From assembly GCF_007786475.1 (NCBI RefSeq), contig NZ_VNJJ01000024.1:1-43756 (forward strand): a stretch of DNA of 43,756 bases, written 5' to 3'. Numbering within the stretch: position 1 is the stretch's first letter; the number at the start of each line of letters is the position of its first letter. Shown piece by piece: positions 32,611 to 42,044 of this stretch. Source of the stretch: Cohnella terricola (GTDB lineage Bacteria; Bacillota; Bacilli; Paenibacillales; Paenibacillaceae). The notes beneath the pieces were generated by a model that saw only the letters and a program-made list of their open reading frames with translations, had not been told where the DNA came from and did not search any database. The position numbers were made by a program, and so were the translations under genes.

Positions 32611-34632
32611 ATGAAGAAATGGACTCGCAAGAAACTCGCACTTCTACTATTAACTGTTGCGCTATTAACTGCTACGGCCATTACCGCCGTTACCGCTTAT
32701 ATGCGACCAGGGAACGCACCTAATACCCCTCAGGCTTCCGCGCCAGTTGCATCTGAGGAGGCCGGCCCGGACGGGCCGCGGGACGCCAAGGAACTGGAGG
32801 CCTTTGCAGATGGCATTTTTGCGGACGCGATGAAGAAGTATAATACGGTTGGTTCCAATTTTGCGGTCGTATCGAATGGGAAAGTGCTGCTAAGCAAAGG
32901 ATACGGTTATGCCGACAGGGAAAATAAAATTCCGGTAGACAGCAGCACCGTATTCCAGATTGGTTCTGTGACGAAGCAGTTCACGGCATTGGCAGCTATG
33001 CAGCTGGTCGATAAGGGAAAGATTGATTTGCATCACGATATCCAGGAGTACCTGGGAGGGATGAAGGTACCGAATACAACAGGGAAAAAACTGACGATGT
33101 ACGATCTGCTTACGTATACCAGCGGCTTTGACAAGCCGGATATCCTCTCGGGATCGAAGCCGGAATATGTGAAGCAATTCTACCCGATGAAGGAGGCTCT
33201 CGAAGCGAATATGCCGACTGTTGTCCGGACTCCGGGGGAAGCGTACACCTACGATAATTTTGGGTTCACACTGGCGGGATACGCGGTAGGGGAAGTAGCG
33301 GGCACGTCATACGCCCAGTATATGGAGGACAATATTTTCAAGCCGTTAGGCATGAACTCGACGAATGTGCGGTTTAAACCCGAACTGCTGGGCAGAATGG
33401 CTGCCCATTATGATCCTAAAGGCAAGCTAATCCCCTTGGAGGGATTCATACCAACCGATCGGCCTAGCGGCGGCATGGTATCAAACGCAGATGACATGGT
33501 GAAGTATCTTATGATGCATCTGAACAACGGAACGTATGAAGGCAAAGAAATCTTAAGTCCCGAAAGCATCAAGCAAATGCACACCTACCAGGTGTTCCCT
33601 GACAAAGATTACCCTGTCACAACCATCGGATTCGAAGGCTACTTCACAGAGAAGATGAATGGTCATCATGTGGTTATCAAAGGGGGAAATGTGACCGGGC
33701 ATTCTTCCTTGATTGTTCTTCTGCCGGAGGAAAATACAGCGTTCTACATGTCCTACAATAACGACTCCATGATGAGTCTCGACGTGTATGAGGCATTTAT
33801 GAATCATTATTTTCCGAGAAAAGAAGCGGCTCCACAGCCATCCTACTCGGAAATCAGTGAGCAGCAGGCGAAGGACTACACGGGATTGTACCAAAACACG
33901 CGACTTGGATCTATGAGGTCCCACGTTTCCTATTCTGACGGAAAATTGGTTATAGAGACAGGAGATCTGGGCAAGAGTACGCTGAAAATGATCCATCCTT
34001 TACTCTTTGAGGATGAAGCCGGCAATAAACTAGCCTTTCAAAAAAATGGGGCAGGCCAAATCACCTATTTCTATTACATGACGCTTCCGCACTACGTGGG
34101 TTATGCACAAAAAGTAGATACGAATGCGCCATTCACTGATGTACCGGCGGACAGCAAGTATGCGTCTTATATTCATAATCTCTATGCTTTAAAGATCATG
34201 GACGGAAAGTCAGCTACCCTCTTCGATCCGAATGAAACGTTAACTCAGGGTGAGTTCTCGGAGTTGCTGCTACACGCCCATGGCTGGGAAAGCATGCCTT
34301 ATACGATTGAAGGAAACAAGAAGCAGATGTTATCCGGATTGCCTAATTATAAGCCTGATTCTCCTGTCACCAGAGAGATGGCGGCACTTATGATCCAAAA
34401 CCTGAGACAAGCTGAGCCTGGAACCAAGGTTACATTGAGTGGCGAAACGGATGCTTGGGCAGTTGAAGCCATTACAACCCTTGTATCCCAAGGCATCATG
34501 GACCCGGACACCGGGATCAATTCGGACGGTTCCATCGACTTCCGTTCCAAGCAGCTGCTGAAGCGGCAGGAAGCGAGTGCCTTATTGGATCTGGCATTTG
34601 ATTACTACACGTTGCCAATTTTGAAAAAGTAA
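32611..34632 (+). CDS. Serine beta-lactamase/penicillin-binding-fold hydrolase with C-terminal SLH-like repeats
   Basis: The protein has 673 residues from the ATG at 32611 with AAGGAG 9 bases upstream. An N-terminal hydrophobic segment (about 9-30) acts as signal or anchor. The class C/AmpH-like domain has S119-V-T-K122 and Y214-D-N216. The third box reads K357-G-G in place of the usual H-x-G, followed by NVTGHSS. After an Fn-like/DUF3471-type segment (about 410-490), two SLH-like modules follow (FTDVPADSKYASYIHNLYAL and DAWAVEAITTLVSQGIMDP). It is probably an exported surface-held peptidase or esterase acting on cell-wall or D-amino-acid peptides. Beta-lactam hydrolysis cannot be read from sequence. 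Confidence 0.88.
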   Translation: MKKWTRKKLALLLLTVALLTATAITAVTAYMRPGNAPNTPQASAPVASEEAGPDGPRDAKELEAFADGIFADAMKKYNTVGSNFAVVSNGKVLLSKGYGYADRENKIPVDSSTVFQIGSVTKQFTALAAMQLVDKGKIDLHHDIQEYLGGMKVPNTTGKKLTMYDLLTYTSGFDKPDILSGSKPEYVKQFYPMKEALEANMPTVVRTPGEAYTYDNFGFTLAGYAVGEVAGTSYAQYMEDNIFKPLGMNSTNVRFKPELLGRMAAHYDPKGKLIPLEGFIPTDRPSGGMVSNADDMVKYLMMHLNNGTYEGKEILSPESIKQMHTYQVFPDKDYPVTTIGFEGYFTEKMNGHHVVIKGGNVTGHSSLIVLLPEENTAFYMSYNNDSMMSLDVYEAFMNHYFPRKEAAPQPSYSEISEQQAKDYTGLYQNTRLGSMRSHVSYSDGKLVIETGDLGKSTLKMIHPLLFEDEAGNKLAFQKNGAGQITYFYYMTLPHYVGYAQKVDTNAPFTDVPADSKYASYIHNLYALKIMDGKSATLFDPNETLTQGEFSELLLHAHGWESMPYTIEGNKKQMLSGLPNYKPDSPVTREMAALMIQNLRQAEPGTKVTLSGETDAWAVEAITTLVSQGIMDPDTGINSDGSIDFRSKQLLKRQEASALLDLAFDYYTLPILKK

Positions 34633-34655
34633 AAATCGGCCTTTAAAATCTAAAT

Positions 34656-34707
34656 GGCGGGTGTTCGATCATACGAAGTAAAATGACTCCGTAAGTCGGC
34701 ACCCGCC
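34656..34707 (-). terminator. Terminator between the convergent beta-lactamase-like and kinase-regulator genes
   Basis: GGCGGGTG (34656-34663) and CACCCGCC (34700-34707) pair at the base of a larger structure. On the minus strand the stem is followed by ATTTAGATTTT, so it most likely ends the kinase-regulator transcript. Confidence 0.6.
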
Positions 34708-34729
34708 ACCATGATAAATTACTTAGGGG

Positions 34730-36535
34730 TTATTCCAGAAGCCCAGCCTCCCTGGCTTTTTCCACCGCTTCCTCCCGGTTGCGGACCCCCAGCTTCATAT
34801 AAGCCGATGACGCATAGTTTCGAACCGTACCATCGGATAAATACAATTTGGAAGCAATGCTTTTGTATCGCAGCCCTTTGGACACGTACTGTAAAATCTC
34901 AAGCTCCCGAGGCGTTAACTCATAAGCCATTGAATCTTTGATTGGCGAAGGATCATCCTCACTATTGTCCGCTTCCAATTGGGCAAACAATTTGTGCGAC
35001 ATGCCCTGATCGATTAGCGTGCCCCCGCGGTAGACGGTGCGTATCGTTTCGGCCAACTCTAATGGCTGTATGGACTTCAACAAGTATCCGTCCGCCCCGC
35101 TTCGCATCGCCTCCAGAGCCTTGCTGGTATCCTCGAACGTGGTGAGAATCAGAACACGGATATGGGGCCACGTTTCTTTTATCGCACGGGTTGCAGAGAT
35201 TCCATCCCTATTCGGCATTTCCACATCCATAAGCACCAGCTGCGGCTGAACCTGCCTGCATAGCTCGATCGCTTGCTCGCCATCTTCTGCCGTTCCGACA
35301 ACCTGCAAATCCTGCTGTTCCTCCAGAAGAGCCCGCAGGCTTTCACGGATAAAGGGCTGGTCATCGACGACCAACAGGCGAATGACTTCATCCTTAAGCT
35401 CCGTTTGTCTGGGCAGCGTACAGGTAACGAGAGTGCCTTCTCCCGGCTCCGTATAGACGGACACATGGCCTTGCAAATTCATCGCCCGCTCCTTCATGGC
35501 GCTCAAGCCGAAGCCCTCCCTCCCATGCTCCATCCCGCGGCCGTTATCTTGAATTTCCAGTCTCGTCTGCTGAGGCTCGAATTGCACGGAAACCTTAATC
35601 TCTGTCGCGTGTCCATGACGCACGGCATTCGTCAACGACTCTTGCAAGCAGCGGTAAAGTGCTGTCTTCGCTTGCTTCATTACAGGGTATTCCTCCCCGT
35701 AGGCATGGAAACGAACCGTCACCTTGGCATGCTCCTGAAACTCCTCCGCCAGCTTCCTCAAGGACTGAAGCAGCGGGAGCGCCTCATGTGGCGATTCGAT
35801 CTGATGCACGTAACCTCTGACCTCCTCCATATTTTGGCGGGCCAGGTTCAATAGGGAATCGAGACTTTCCGTTCCTTTATCCGTTGCCAGCTCGGGACGC
35901 AACGTTTCCAATCCCATAATAAGCGAAGTATAGGCATGACCGACGGTATCATGAAGCTCTTTGGACAGCCGGTTCCGCTCTTCGGCAAGCGTGATGCGCT
36001 CGATCTGGGACAGGTACTGCTCCAGCACCGCATTTTGCTCGCGGATAATTTCGCCTTGACGATAATTGTGCACGAGTAATTGGAAGGAGAATCCGAAGAC
36101 ATACGCCAACCCGATGTGAACGGCCATGACCCAGTATTCACTCTGCTCTGCAAGCAGCTTGATTATGGCGGGCAGGAGCAATATGGATACAGGCCCTGAC
36201 CAGAGATAGGCCCTTTGCACGCTGTGGGCAGCAATTAAAAAGGCATACAGCAGGAATGCAAAGTAGGCTTGCGGAAAAAAGGAAGCCAGATACAAGATCA
36301 ACCCGCCCGAAATCACGATTTCGGTAAACAGGTAGTATTTATAGTCGAACTGCAAGCAAAGCCATGGAACGGAAAAAGCAAGCAGCTGCCACAGCACAAG
36401 GACCACAATCGGCAGCGTGAAATATTGTTGCTGCTCTACGGTCGTAAACGCGAGAGAAATGCTGATTATCAGGCGGATTATGAACATGAGCCAGTCGTAC
36501 CAGAACCATTTTTTGACCATATCGAACAAAACCAT
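34730..36535 (-). CDS. Histidine kinase fused in frame to a NarL/LuxR-type response regulator
   Basis: The protein has 601 residues from the ATG at 36535 after AGGGG; an extra in-frame TTG precedes it. Residues 1-155 hold about six membrane helices. The HisKA_3 motif ELHDTVGHAY puts the phospho-His at 195. The ATPase domain has N303 (QESLTNAVRHGHA), DNGRGM (330-335) and EGFGLSAMKERA. At about 384 the chain passes directly into a receiver domain (IRLLVVDDQPF, phospho-Asp D437 in LMDVEMPNRDG, K487), then a LuxR helix-turn-helix (ELTPRELEILQYVSKGL to LGVRNREEAV, 539-590). These are normally two overlapping genes. AAGGA lies 7 bases before the ATT codon I385, as if a separate start once existed. 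The Sensor-domain gene is upstream in the same operon. Confidence 0.88.
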   Translation of the reverse strand: MVLFDMVKKWFWYDWLMFIIRLIISISLAFTTVEQQQYFTLPIVVLVLWQLLAFSVPWLCLQFDYKYYLFTEIVISGGLILYLASFFPQAYFAFLLYAFLIAAHSVQRAYLWSGPVSILLLPAIIKLLAEQSEYWVMAVHIGLAYVFGFSFQLLVHNYRQGEIIREQNAVLEQYLSQIERITLAEERNRLSKELHDTVGHAYTSLIMGLETLRPELATDKGTESLDSLLNLARQNMEEVRGYVHQIESPHEALPLLQSLRKLAEEFQEHAKVTVRFHAYGEEYPVMKQAKTALYRCLQESLTNAVRHGHATEIKVSVQFEPQQTRLEIQDNGRGMEHGREGFGLSAMKERAMNLQGHVSVYTEPGEGTLVTCTLPRQTELKDEVIRLLVVDDQPFIRESLRALLEEQQDLQVVGTAEDGEQAIELCRQVQPQLVLMDVEMPNRDGISATRAIKETWPHIRVLILTTFEDTSKALEAMRSGADGYLLKSIQPLELAETIRTVYRGGTLIDQGMSHKLFAQLEADNSEDDPSPIKDSMAYELTPRELEILQYVSKGLRYKSIASKLYLSDGTVRNYASSAYMKLGVRNREEAVEKAREAGLLE

Positions 36536-36641
36536 CAACCCCTAATGACTTTCAGTATGACATTACGTAACTAGTATTGAGTAAACAGCTCTAGGGTAAA
36601 CTACCATCCGACGACCTACAAGGCGAAGCCGGGCATGTTGT

Positions 36642-37229
36642 CTACCGGTTCACATGCTTGATCATCAGACGCGTGTAGCCGCCTATCAAGCGCGCCAAGC
36701 GGCCCGAAAGCCTGTAGCTCACCAGCATCAATACGACCCCTGTGGCTGACATCATCACGGCTTTGGCAACCGTATCTACTGACGCCCCCATAAAGGAAAG
36801 GCTGATAAACGGATAGAAGAACGGGACCGCAATCAATACAAGCGGCGCCGCGTAGAGCAAGGCCGCACCGATCAGACTTAAAATTCCTATGGGAAATTTC
36901 AACAGAAGCCAGCCAATAGCGATCCAGTTGCGACGGTTCAGCAGCTCTTTTTTCGCTTGAAGCCAGTTGGACATATCCGAGTTGACGGGTTTAACGCAAG
37001 GCTCGGTGGTAATGTCTGTATAGATCTTAGTCTGTACTCGTTCAAATTGCAGGAAGGCGGTCGTCGTCCGCAAAACGTGAGTCAGGAGAGGAACGCCGAC
37101 GACGGTAAACGAAAGGCACAAGCCCAATGTAAAAGCGACCAGATAAAAGCTGAAGTAAAACAATCCGGTGACAAAAGAAAGCAGCAGGAAATAGCCGTTT
37201 TGAACAAAGCTAACGACGGTTCTGGCCAT
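36642..37229 (-). CDS. Putative Sensor-domain membrane protein
   Basis: The protein has 195 residues from the ATG at 37229; a GTG at 37241 is also possible and neither ribosome site is ideal. Four strong hydrophobic regions occur in two pairs (about 10-55 and 105-170), with a basic cytoplasmic end. The pattern FTLGLCLSFTVVGVPLL, then WLQAKKELLNRRNWIAIGWLLLKFPIGILS is that of the Putative sensor family (PF13796 as I recall it), which is usually fused or adjacent to NarL-type kinases. It lies 106 bp upstream of the kinase-regulator fusion on the same strand, probably one operon, and would supply its signal input. Confidence 0.8.
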   Translation of the reverse strand: MARTVVSFVQNGYFLLLSFVTGLFYFSFYLVAFTLGLCLSFTVVGVPLLTHVLRTTTAFLQFERVQTKIYTDITTEPCVKPVNSDMSNWLQAKKELLNRRNWIAIGWLLLKFPIGILSLIGAALLYAAPLVLIAVPFFYPFISLSFMGASVDTVAKAVMMSATGVVLMLVSYRLSGRLARLIGGYTRLMIKHVNR

Positions 37230-37293
37230 CAAAGAGCCCACATCCTTTGCAAGTAGTAGACGTAGTCTACGGCTCTTGATGTCAAATCCGCCA

Positions 37294-37315
37294 GTGTCAT
37301 AATGTCATGTGACAC
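37294..37315 (-). promoter_or_regulatory. Operator candidate upstream of the Sensor/kinase-regulator operon
   Basis: An inverted repeat GTGTCA/TGACAC (6-bp arms, 10-base centre) contains TGTCACATGAC on the minus strand, matching 32477-32487 exactly. It lies about 65 bp before the operon's first start, a normal place for autoregulation by a LuxR-type response regulator. Confidence 0.5.
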
Positions 37316-37373
37316 AAAAACCCGACGGCTGACAACAGCACACTTTTTGAGGCTGCATGTTGACTTCGGCTCA

Positions 37374-37420
37374 TAAAAAAATACAGAGCAACGGCATTCG
37401 TCTAGCCGTGCTCTGTATTC
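37374..37420 (-). terminator. Terminator of the large surface-protein gene
   Basis: On the minus strand AATACAGAGCA and TGCTCTGTATT pair, with an inner GGC/GCC stem, and TTTTTTT follows. It is 14 bp after the stop of the surface-protein gene. Confidence 0.9.
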
Positions 37421-37433
37421 TAATACTTCTTTA

Positions 37434-40400
37434 TTAAAATAACCCCGAGCTCTCCAGCAATTTCTTCGCCTCAGGATGAAGCCTTAATACATTCAAGAGC
37501 AACGTCACCGCTTCTGCGCGTGTGATTTTCCCCTTAGGATCAAAGATACCCCCTGGCTTCCCTTTCACGATCCCAACTTCTGCGGCAGTCTGAACCTCAT
37601 TTCTCGCATAGGCGCCTGCAGCTGACAGATCGCTAAGTTGTTCGTTAGCGGCAACTTTATCCAACGCATCGAAATTAATCAGACGAGAGATTACGACGAC
37701 GGCTTCCTCGCGGCTAATTCCTTGATTAGGCATGAAGCTGCCGTTGCTATAGCCTTGGACGATGCCCGCACCTGATAGCTTGACGATGTCTTGCTTGGCC
37801 CAGTGATTGCTAATGTCGTTAAAAACCGCCGTTTGTTGGCTGCTTCCGGTAAAATCGATCATCCGAGAGAGTATTGCCACGAATTCTCCGCGCGTAATTT
37901 CCTCATTCGGCGCAAATTTGCCATTGCTATATCCTTTTACAAGCCCTAATTGTACAAACGTCTGAATCGTGTTTTGCGCCCAATGTCCTTGGAGATCAGT
38001 CAGCTCTATCCGCTCGTTCGATTGATTCGCTTGCGCGATTCTCGCTTTCAAATTCGCAAGGAAAGAATATCTATCTACAATAGCCTTAAAAATCTCCTTC
38101 GACGGATTCGGATTTTGTTCCGGTTCAGGTGTCGGTGGCGTCGGTGGTGTCAGTGGCGTCGGTGGCGTACTGCCCCCTTGCTGCGGTACGGATTTTATAG
38201 ATAAGCCTGCATCAACCGTCGCTGTTTCGCCAGGAAGCAAAGTCAACAGATCGGAGGTACCATCGGCATTCATATCGGAATCGATCGTTCGATCTGCTCC
38301 TTCGTGCTTAAGAGTCGGCTGATGGGTTGCAGTTGGATAAATAAACTTCACATAATATTTTCCGTGTAATAAATCGTCAAACGCATATTTGCCCTTCACG
38401 CCCGACTGATCGGCAGTTGTCGTCTGATCGATCTTCTGGCCATGTTCATCATACAACTCAACTACTATTCCATTGATCCCTTCTTCGTTCGTATCCTGAA
38501 TGCCGTTGCGATTGGCATCCAGCCAGACGCGGCCTGCTACAGATACCGACGGTAGTTGAATGATGCCTGCATCAACCGTCGCTGTTTCGCCAGGAAGCAA
38601 AGTCAACAGATCGGAGGTACCATCGGCATTCATATCGGAATCGATCGTTCGATCTGCTCCTTCGTGCTTAAGAGTCGGCTGATGGGTTGCAGTTGGATAA
38701 ATAAACTTTACATAATATTTTCCGTGTAATAAATCGTCAAACGCATATTTGCCCTTCACGCCCGACTGATCGGCAGTTGTCGTCTGATCGATCTTCTGGT
38801 CATGTTCATCATACAACTCAACTACTATTCCGTTGATCCCTTCTTCGTTCGTATCCTGAATTCCGTTGCGATTGGCATCCAGCCAGACACGGCCTGCTAC
38901 AGATACCGACGGTAGTTGAATGATGCCTGCATTAATCGTGAAGTTCTCTTCCCCTTGCGCCAGCGATAACACCGATGTCCTCCCGGTTGCTGGATCGACA
39001 GCGGAATCTATCGTCGGATTACCGTCTGCATTTTGCACCGTAAATTCGTATCCAGCCGACGGCAAGACAAATTCAACTATATAGTTGCCTGGATTTAATT
39101 TGTCGAATTCATAGTGTCCGGATCGGCCGCTATTTGTTGCGGTTGTCGTTGTTGCCAGGAGCCCGCCAGACCCACCGTATAGACGCACTCTTACGCCATT
39201 CAACCCTGACTCTCCCGCATCCTGCAGCCCGTTCTCATTCGCATCAATCCATACAAAGCCGCCGATCTTCCCTTTTTTAAGCACGACTCCAACATCAAGG
39301 TTAAGGTAATTATCCCCGGCTCCCAAGGTAATGAGATCTGAGTTCACTGCCTCGTACTGAGAACCTGTAAAGACCACCCTGTATGACCCTGGATCCAGAT
39401 TCGGAAATAAGTATGCGCCGGGCATACCCGAAAAATCATTGGCGGTAACCGTTTCTGCCAGCTTGGTGCCGATTGCGTCATACAATTCGACGGTAACGCC
39501 ATTCATCCCCGTCTCTATGTCGTCAAAAAGCCCATTCTCGTTCAAATCCAGCCAAACGAAATCTCCGATCGAAGCTTTCGGCGAGCTCTGAAGGCTCATT
39601 CCGACCTTATTAGGCTCAGCCGGCAACATCCACTGTCCAGAATCGTATTTCACTCGATAAGCAAAAGAGTTCCAAGCGGTCTCGCCGCCGGTCGGCGCCC
39701 CGACAGGCGCTCTCATCGCCCATTCCAAGGTCGTCGTATCCAGTGGATTGATCACATAGTTGCTATCAAACACCAATTTGATGGCTTGTACCGAGGTCAG
39801 GTCAGCAGGAGGACTCTCTGTCCAGACGCCATTATCCACGCCTGTGGTCGGGTGCATCGTAATGCCAGGTGTTGTCGAGTAGTATACCTTCACATAAGCT
39901 GGCGCATTGACCACTCTCGTGAGTATTGGACCCCACTGACTTCCGCGCGAGACACTGCCGTTAAGAACAGTGGAATCGCCAATGCGCGGGAATGGATTTA
40001 CGATGGCGAGCTCTTTCATTGCGACATTACCGATATTTTGGATATCCAAGCGATACAACGATTGGCCGCCGGGAGTCGTTGATCCCATCGTTTCCGACCA
40101 GCTTGTATCCAACTCCCCCTTCACCCACATTCGGGATTGAAGAGCAGCGCTTGCGGTCACGGTAATGCTGCTCTCTGCTTCAACACGGTAAGTCCCGTCC
40201 ACACGTTCTGGATTACTGTAGTTAACGTCATTCAAGTAATTCGGCGATTGTACGCCAAACGTGTTCGTGATGATCTGGGCTGCTGTTCCCGGTTTGATCT
40301 TCGCTGCAAACTGAATCTTTACGTTTTCGCCGATGAGTAAACCTCCCGGGTTACTATCATCCCAGCTCCAGGTCAATTTCGTTTCACCCGAAGGTAGGGG

Positions 40401-42044
40401 CTCTGCTGTGAAGATGGGATCTGTGGGAGTGCCTGCTGGTTTAGTAATAGACCACGATCCAGGCACGTATTCTAGATTGGCCGGCAAAATCGTATAGATG
40501 ACAGGGTTAAACAAATTTGCAGAGCTTAGCTGAGGACGATTCGTAACCGATAAGGTATAAGTCACGGATTCCGCAGGAGCTGCGCTTGTTTTACTAACGG
40601 TGTTCTGCAGCTCGAGCAGCGGACGATCAGCTACGATGGAAGTCTCGCTATTATCAGAACTTGTCTTAATTTCTCCGGCAAAAGGATTTGTAAATTTAGC
40701 CGACGAACGGATGTTCTCTCTTGAATCCATAGCTACAACAAAATCGCTAGCAAGATTATACGTAAACTCAAAGTTACTCCCTTGGCTCCAATCTATGGGT
40801 AAAGTTCCGAATCTAACCTGAATACCTTTGATATTTCCGAGTGCTGTCGCGTCATAAGTTGTGGCAGTGCTTGCACTCGTGTTACTCCAAAGCATCCACA
40901 CACCCGGGTCTTCTTCTAACATATAATACAAATCATAAGTCGAAACACCTGAGAAAAGGGCTGTTTTGACCGTTTGCAGTTGCAGTCCGAGCGGTATACC
41001 CGATTTCGTATGAGTAGGTGTCATTATTTCCAATACACCACTATCCAACGCTACGTTTGCTTTGTTGGATAAGCCAGAGAGGTACAGTTTTATGGTTTGA
41101 CCAGGTGATCTTTCTGGTTCGTTGGTATAGACATTAAAAGTAGTTCCCGCATGAATTGGCGCTGTTTCGAAGCCATGCGTGACACTAGAATCAATTGTAG
41201 CGGGCGTTTTACCCAGAGGCGTATAATTCATCTCCACATCTGTAGTCGCTTCAGTCGCTGTCATGGAAGCAGGATAATTGACGACAAGCTTGAAACTCAT
41301 CTCAGTCTGAAGGTCGTCGCCTATTTCCCACGATACGGTATTATTAGCAGGAATGTATGTCCCACCATTGTCAGCCAGAATGAATTCTGCGCCGCCATCT
41401 AATGTTGCTGTAACGACGACATCTTTAATATCTAACAATCCTTTCCCGTTTCCACTATCAGGTTTCACGACTATTTCATAATGTACAGCGGAGCCTTTAA
41501 AAGGATCTACGGTTGGAACTATTTTCTTGATTTCAATACCCCAATGCGCGGATCCCTGGGAGGTCACCATCACCTCATTGGAGTCCATTGAAACTGGACT
41601 GCCGTTGTCAGTTGCCGTGAATACGGCTTTCGTAGTCGCCTGTGTGCCATCGGGCGTAACGTAATTCTCAAACTTCCCTTTTACAACCAGCCGACCGGCT
41701 GTACCTGGAGGCAAAACACCGTTTCTAAATGTGAAGGTTACGAGGGTACTGCCGTCAGTTCCCGAAGTCACAGTACTTGTCGTAATCGAACTGTCCGTTC
41801 TTCCCGTGTACGTTACCCCTGCCGGTACTAGCAATAAAATACTAGGATTCGTATAGTTGCCTATGGTTGAAGAGGCAGAATAGTTAATGATGTAGTTGAA
41901 TTCTTCACCCGAATCAACGACTGGCTCGTTCGTAGATAAGGATATAACAAGCCCATTTACGGATGATGCGAATGTCTTTGTACCGGGAATAAAGGTTTGT
42001 GCGCATAAAATCAAAGCCAATAATAAAACCGCTATCTTCTTCAA
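37434..42044 (-). CDS. Large SLH-anchored surface protein with DUF11-like and SdrD_B-type repeats
   Basis: The protein has 1536 residues. The start is a TTG with AGGAGG 7 bases upstream. A Sec signal peptide ends near residue 26 (ILCAQTFIPGTKTFA). Residues about 30-820 are beta-rich DUF11/isopeptide-like repeats (PGQTIKLYLSGLS, PAESVTYTLSVTN). Four SdrD_B/Cna-B-type modules follow from about 825, 927, 1050 and 1170 (VWLDANRNGIQDTNEEGING). The last two differ by a single residue. A Pro/Thr linker (about 1281-1310) precedes three SLH domains (about 1340-1536) that bind pyruvylated wall polymer. There is no LPxTG sorting signal. Probably an adhesin or stalk-like surface structure. It is a single-gene transcript with its own terminator. 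Confidence 0.92.
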   Translation of the reverse strand: MKKIAVLLLALILCAQTFIPGTKTFASSVNGLVISLSTNEPVVDSGEEFNYIINYSASSTIGNYTNPSILLLVPAGVTYTGRTDSSITTSTVTSGTDGSTLVTFTFRNGVLPPGTAGRLVVKGKFENYVTPDGTQATTKAVFTATDNGSPVSMDSNEVMVTSQGSAHWGIEIKKIVPTVDPFKGSAVHYEIVVKPDSGNGKGLLDIKDVVVTATLDGGAEFILADNGGTYIPANNTVSWEIGDDLQTEMSFKLVVNYPASMTATEATTDVEMNYTPLGKTPATIDSSVTHGFETAPIHAGTTFNVYTNEPERSPGQTIKLYLSGLSNKANVALDSGVLEIMTPTHTKSGIPLGLQLQTVKTALFSGVSTYDLYYMLEEDPGVWMLWSNTSASTATTYDATALGNIKGIQVRFGTLPIDWSQGSNFEFTYNLASDFVVAMDSRENIRSSAKFTNPFAGEIKTSSDNSETSIVADRPLLELQNTVSKTSAAPAESVTYTLSVTNRPQLSSANLFNPVIYTILPANLEYVPGSWSITKPAGTPTDPIFTAEPLPSGETKLTWSWDDSNPGGLLIGENVKIQFAAKIKPGTAAQIITNTFGVQSPNYLNDVNYSNPERVDGTYRVEAESSITVTASAALQSRMWVKGELDTSWSETMGSTTPGGQSLYRLDIQNIGNVAMKELAIVNPFPRIGDSTVLNGSVSRGSQWGPILTRVVNAPAYVKVYYSTTPGITMHPTTGVDNGVWTESPPADLTSVQAIKLVFDSNYVINPLDTTTLEWAMRAPVGAPTGGETAWNSFAYRVKYDSGQWMLPAEPNKVGMSLQSSPKASIGDFVWLDLNENGLFDDIETGMNGVTVELYDAIGTKLAETVTANDFSGMPGAYLFPNLDPGSYRVVFTGSQYEAVNSDLITLGAGDNYLNLDVGVVLKKGKIGGFVWIDANENGLQDAGESGLNGVRVRLYGGSGGLLATTTTATNSGRSGHYEFDKLNPGNYIVEFVLPSAGYEFTVQNADGNPTIDSAVDPATGRTSVLSLAQGEENFTINAGIIQLPSVSVAGRVWLDANRNGIQDTNEEGINGIVVELYDEHDQKIDQTTTADQSGVKGKYAFDDLLHGKYYVKFIYPTATHQPTLKHEGADRTIDSDMNADGTSDLLTLLPGETATVDAGIIQLPSVSVAGRVWLDANRNGIQDTNEEGINGIVVELYDEHGQKIDQTTTADQSGVKGKYAFDDLLHGKYYVKFIYPTATHQPTLKHEGADRTIDSDMNADGTSDLLTLLPGETATVDAGLSIKSVPQQGGSTPPTPLTPPTPPTPEPEQNPNPSKEIFKAIVDRYSFLANLKARIAQANQSNERIELTDLQGHWAQNTIQTFVQLGLVKGYSNGKFAPNEEITRGEFVAILSRMIDFTGSSQQTAVFNDISNHWAKQDIVKLSGAGIVQGYSNGSFMPNQGISREEAVVVISRLINFDALDKVAANEQLSDLSAAGAYARNEVQTAAEVGIVKGKPGGIFDPKGKITRAEAVTLLLNVLRLHPEAKKLLESSGLF
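38205..38924 (-). repeat. Tandem 360-bp duplication inside the surface-protein gene
   Basis: Copies 38205-38564 and 38565-38924 differ at 5 of 360 positions by direct comparison. Only one difference changes the protein (Asp to Gly in YDEH-D/G-QKID). Each copy encodes one 120-residue SdrD_B module. The period is a whole number of codons, so copy number can change without loss of frame. Confidence 0.95.
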
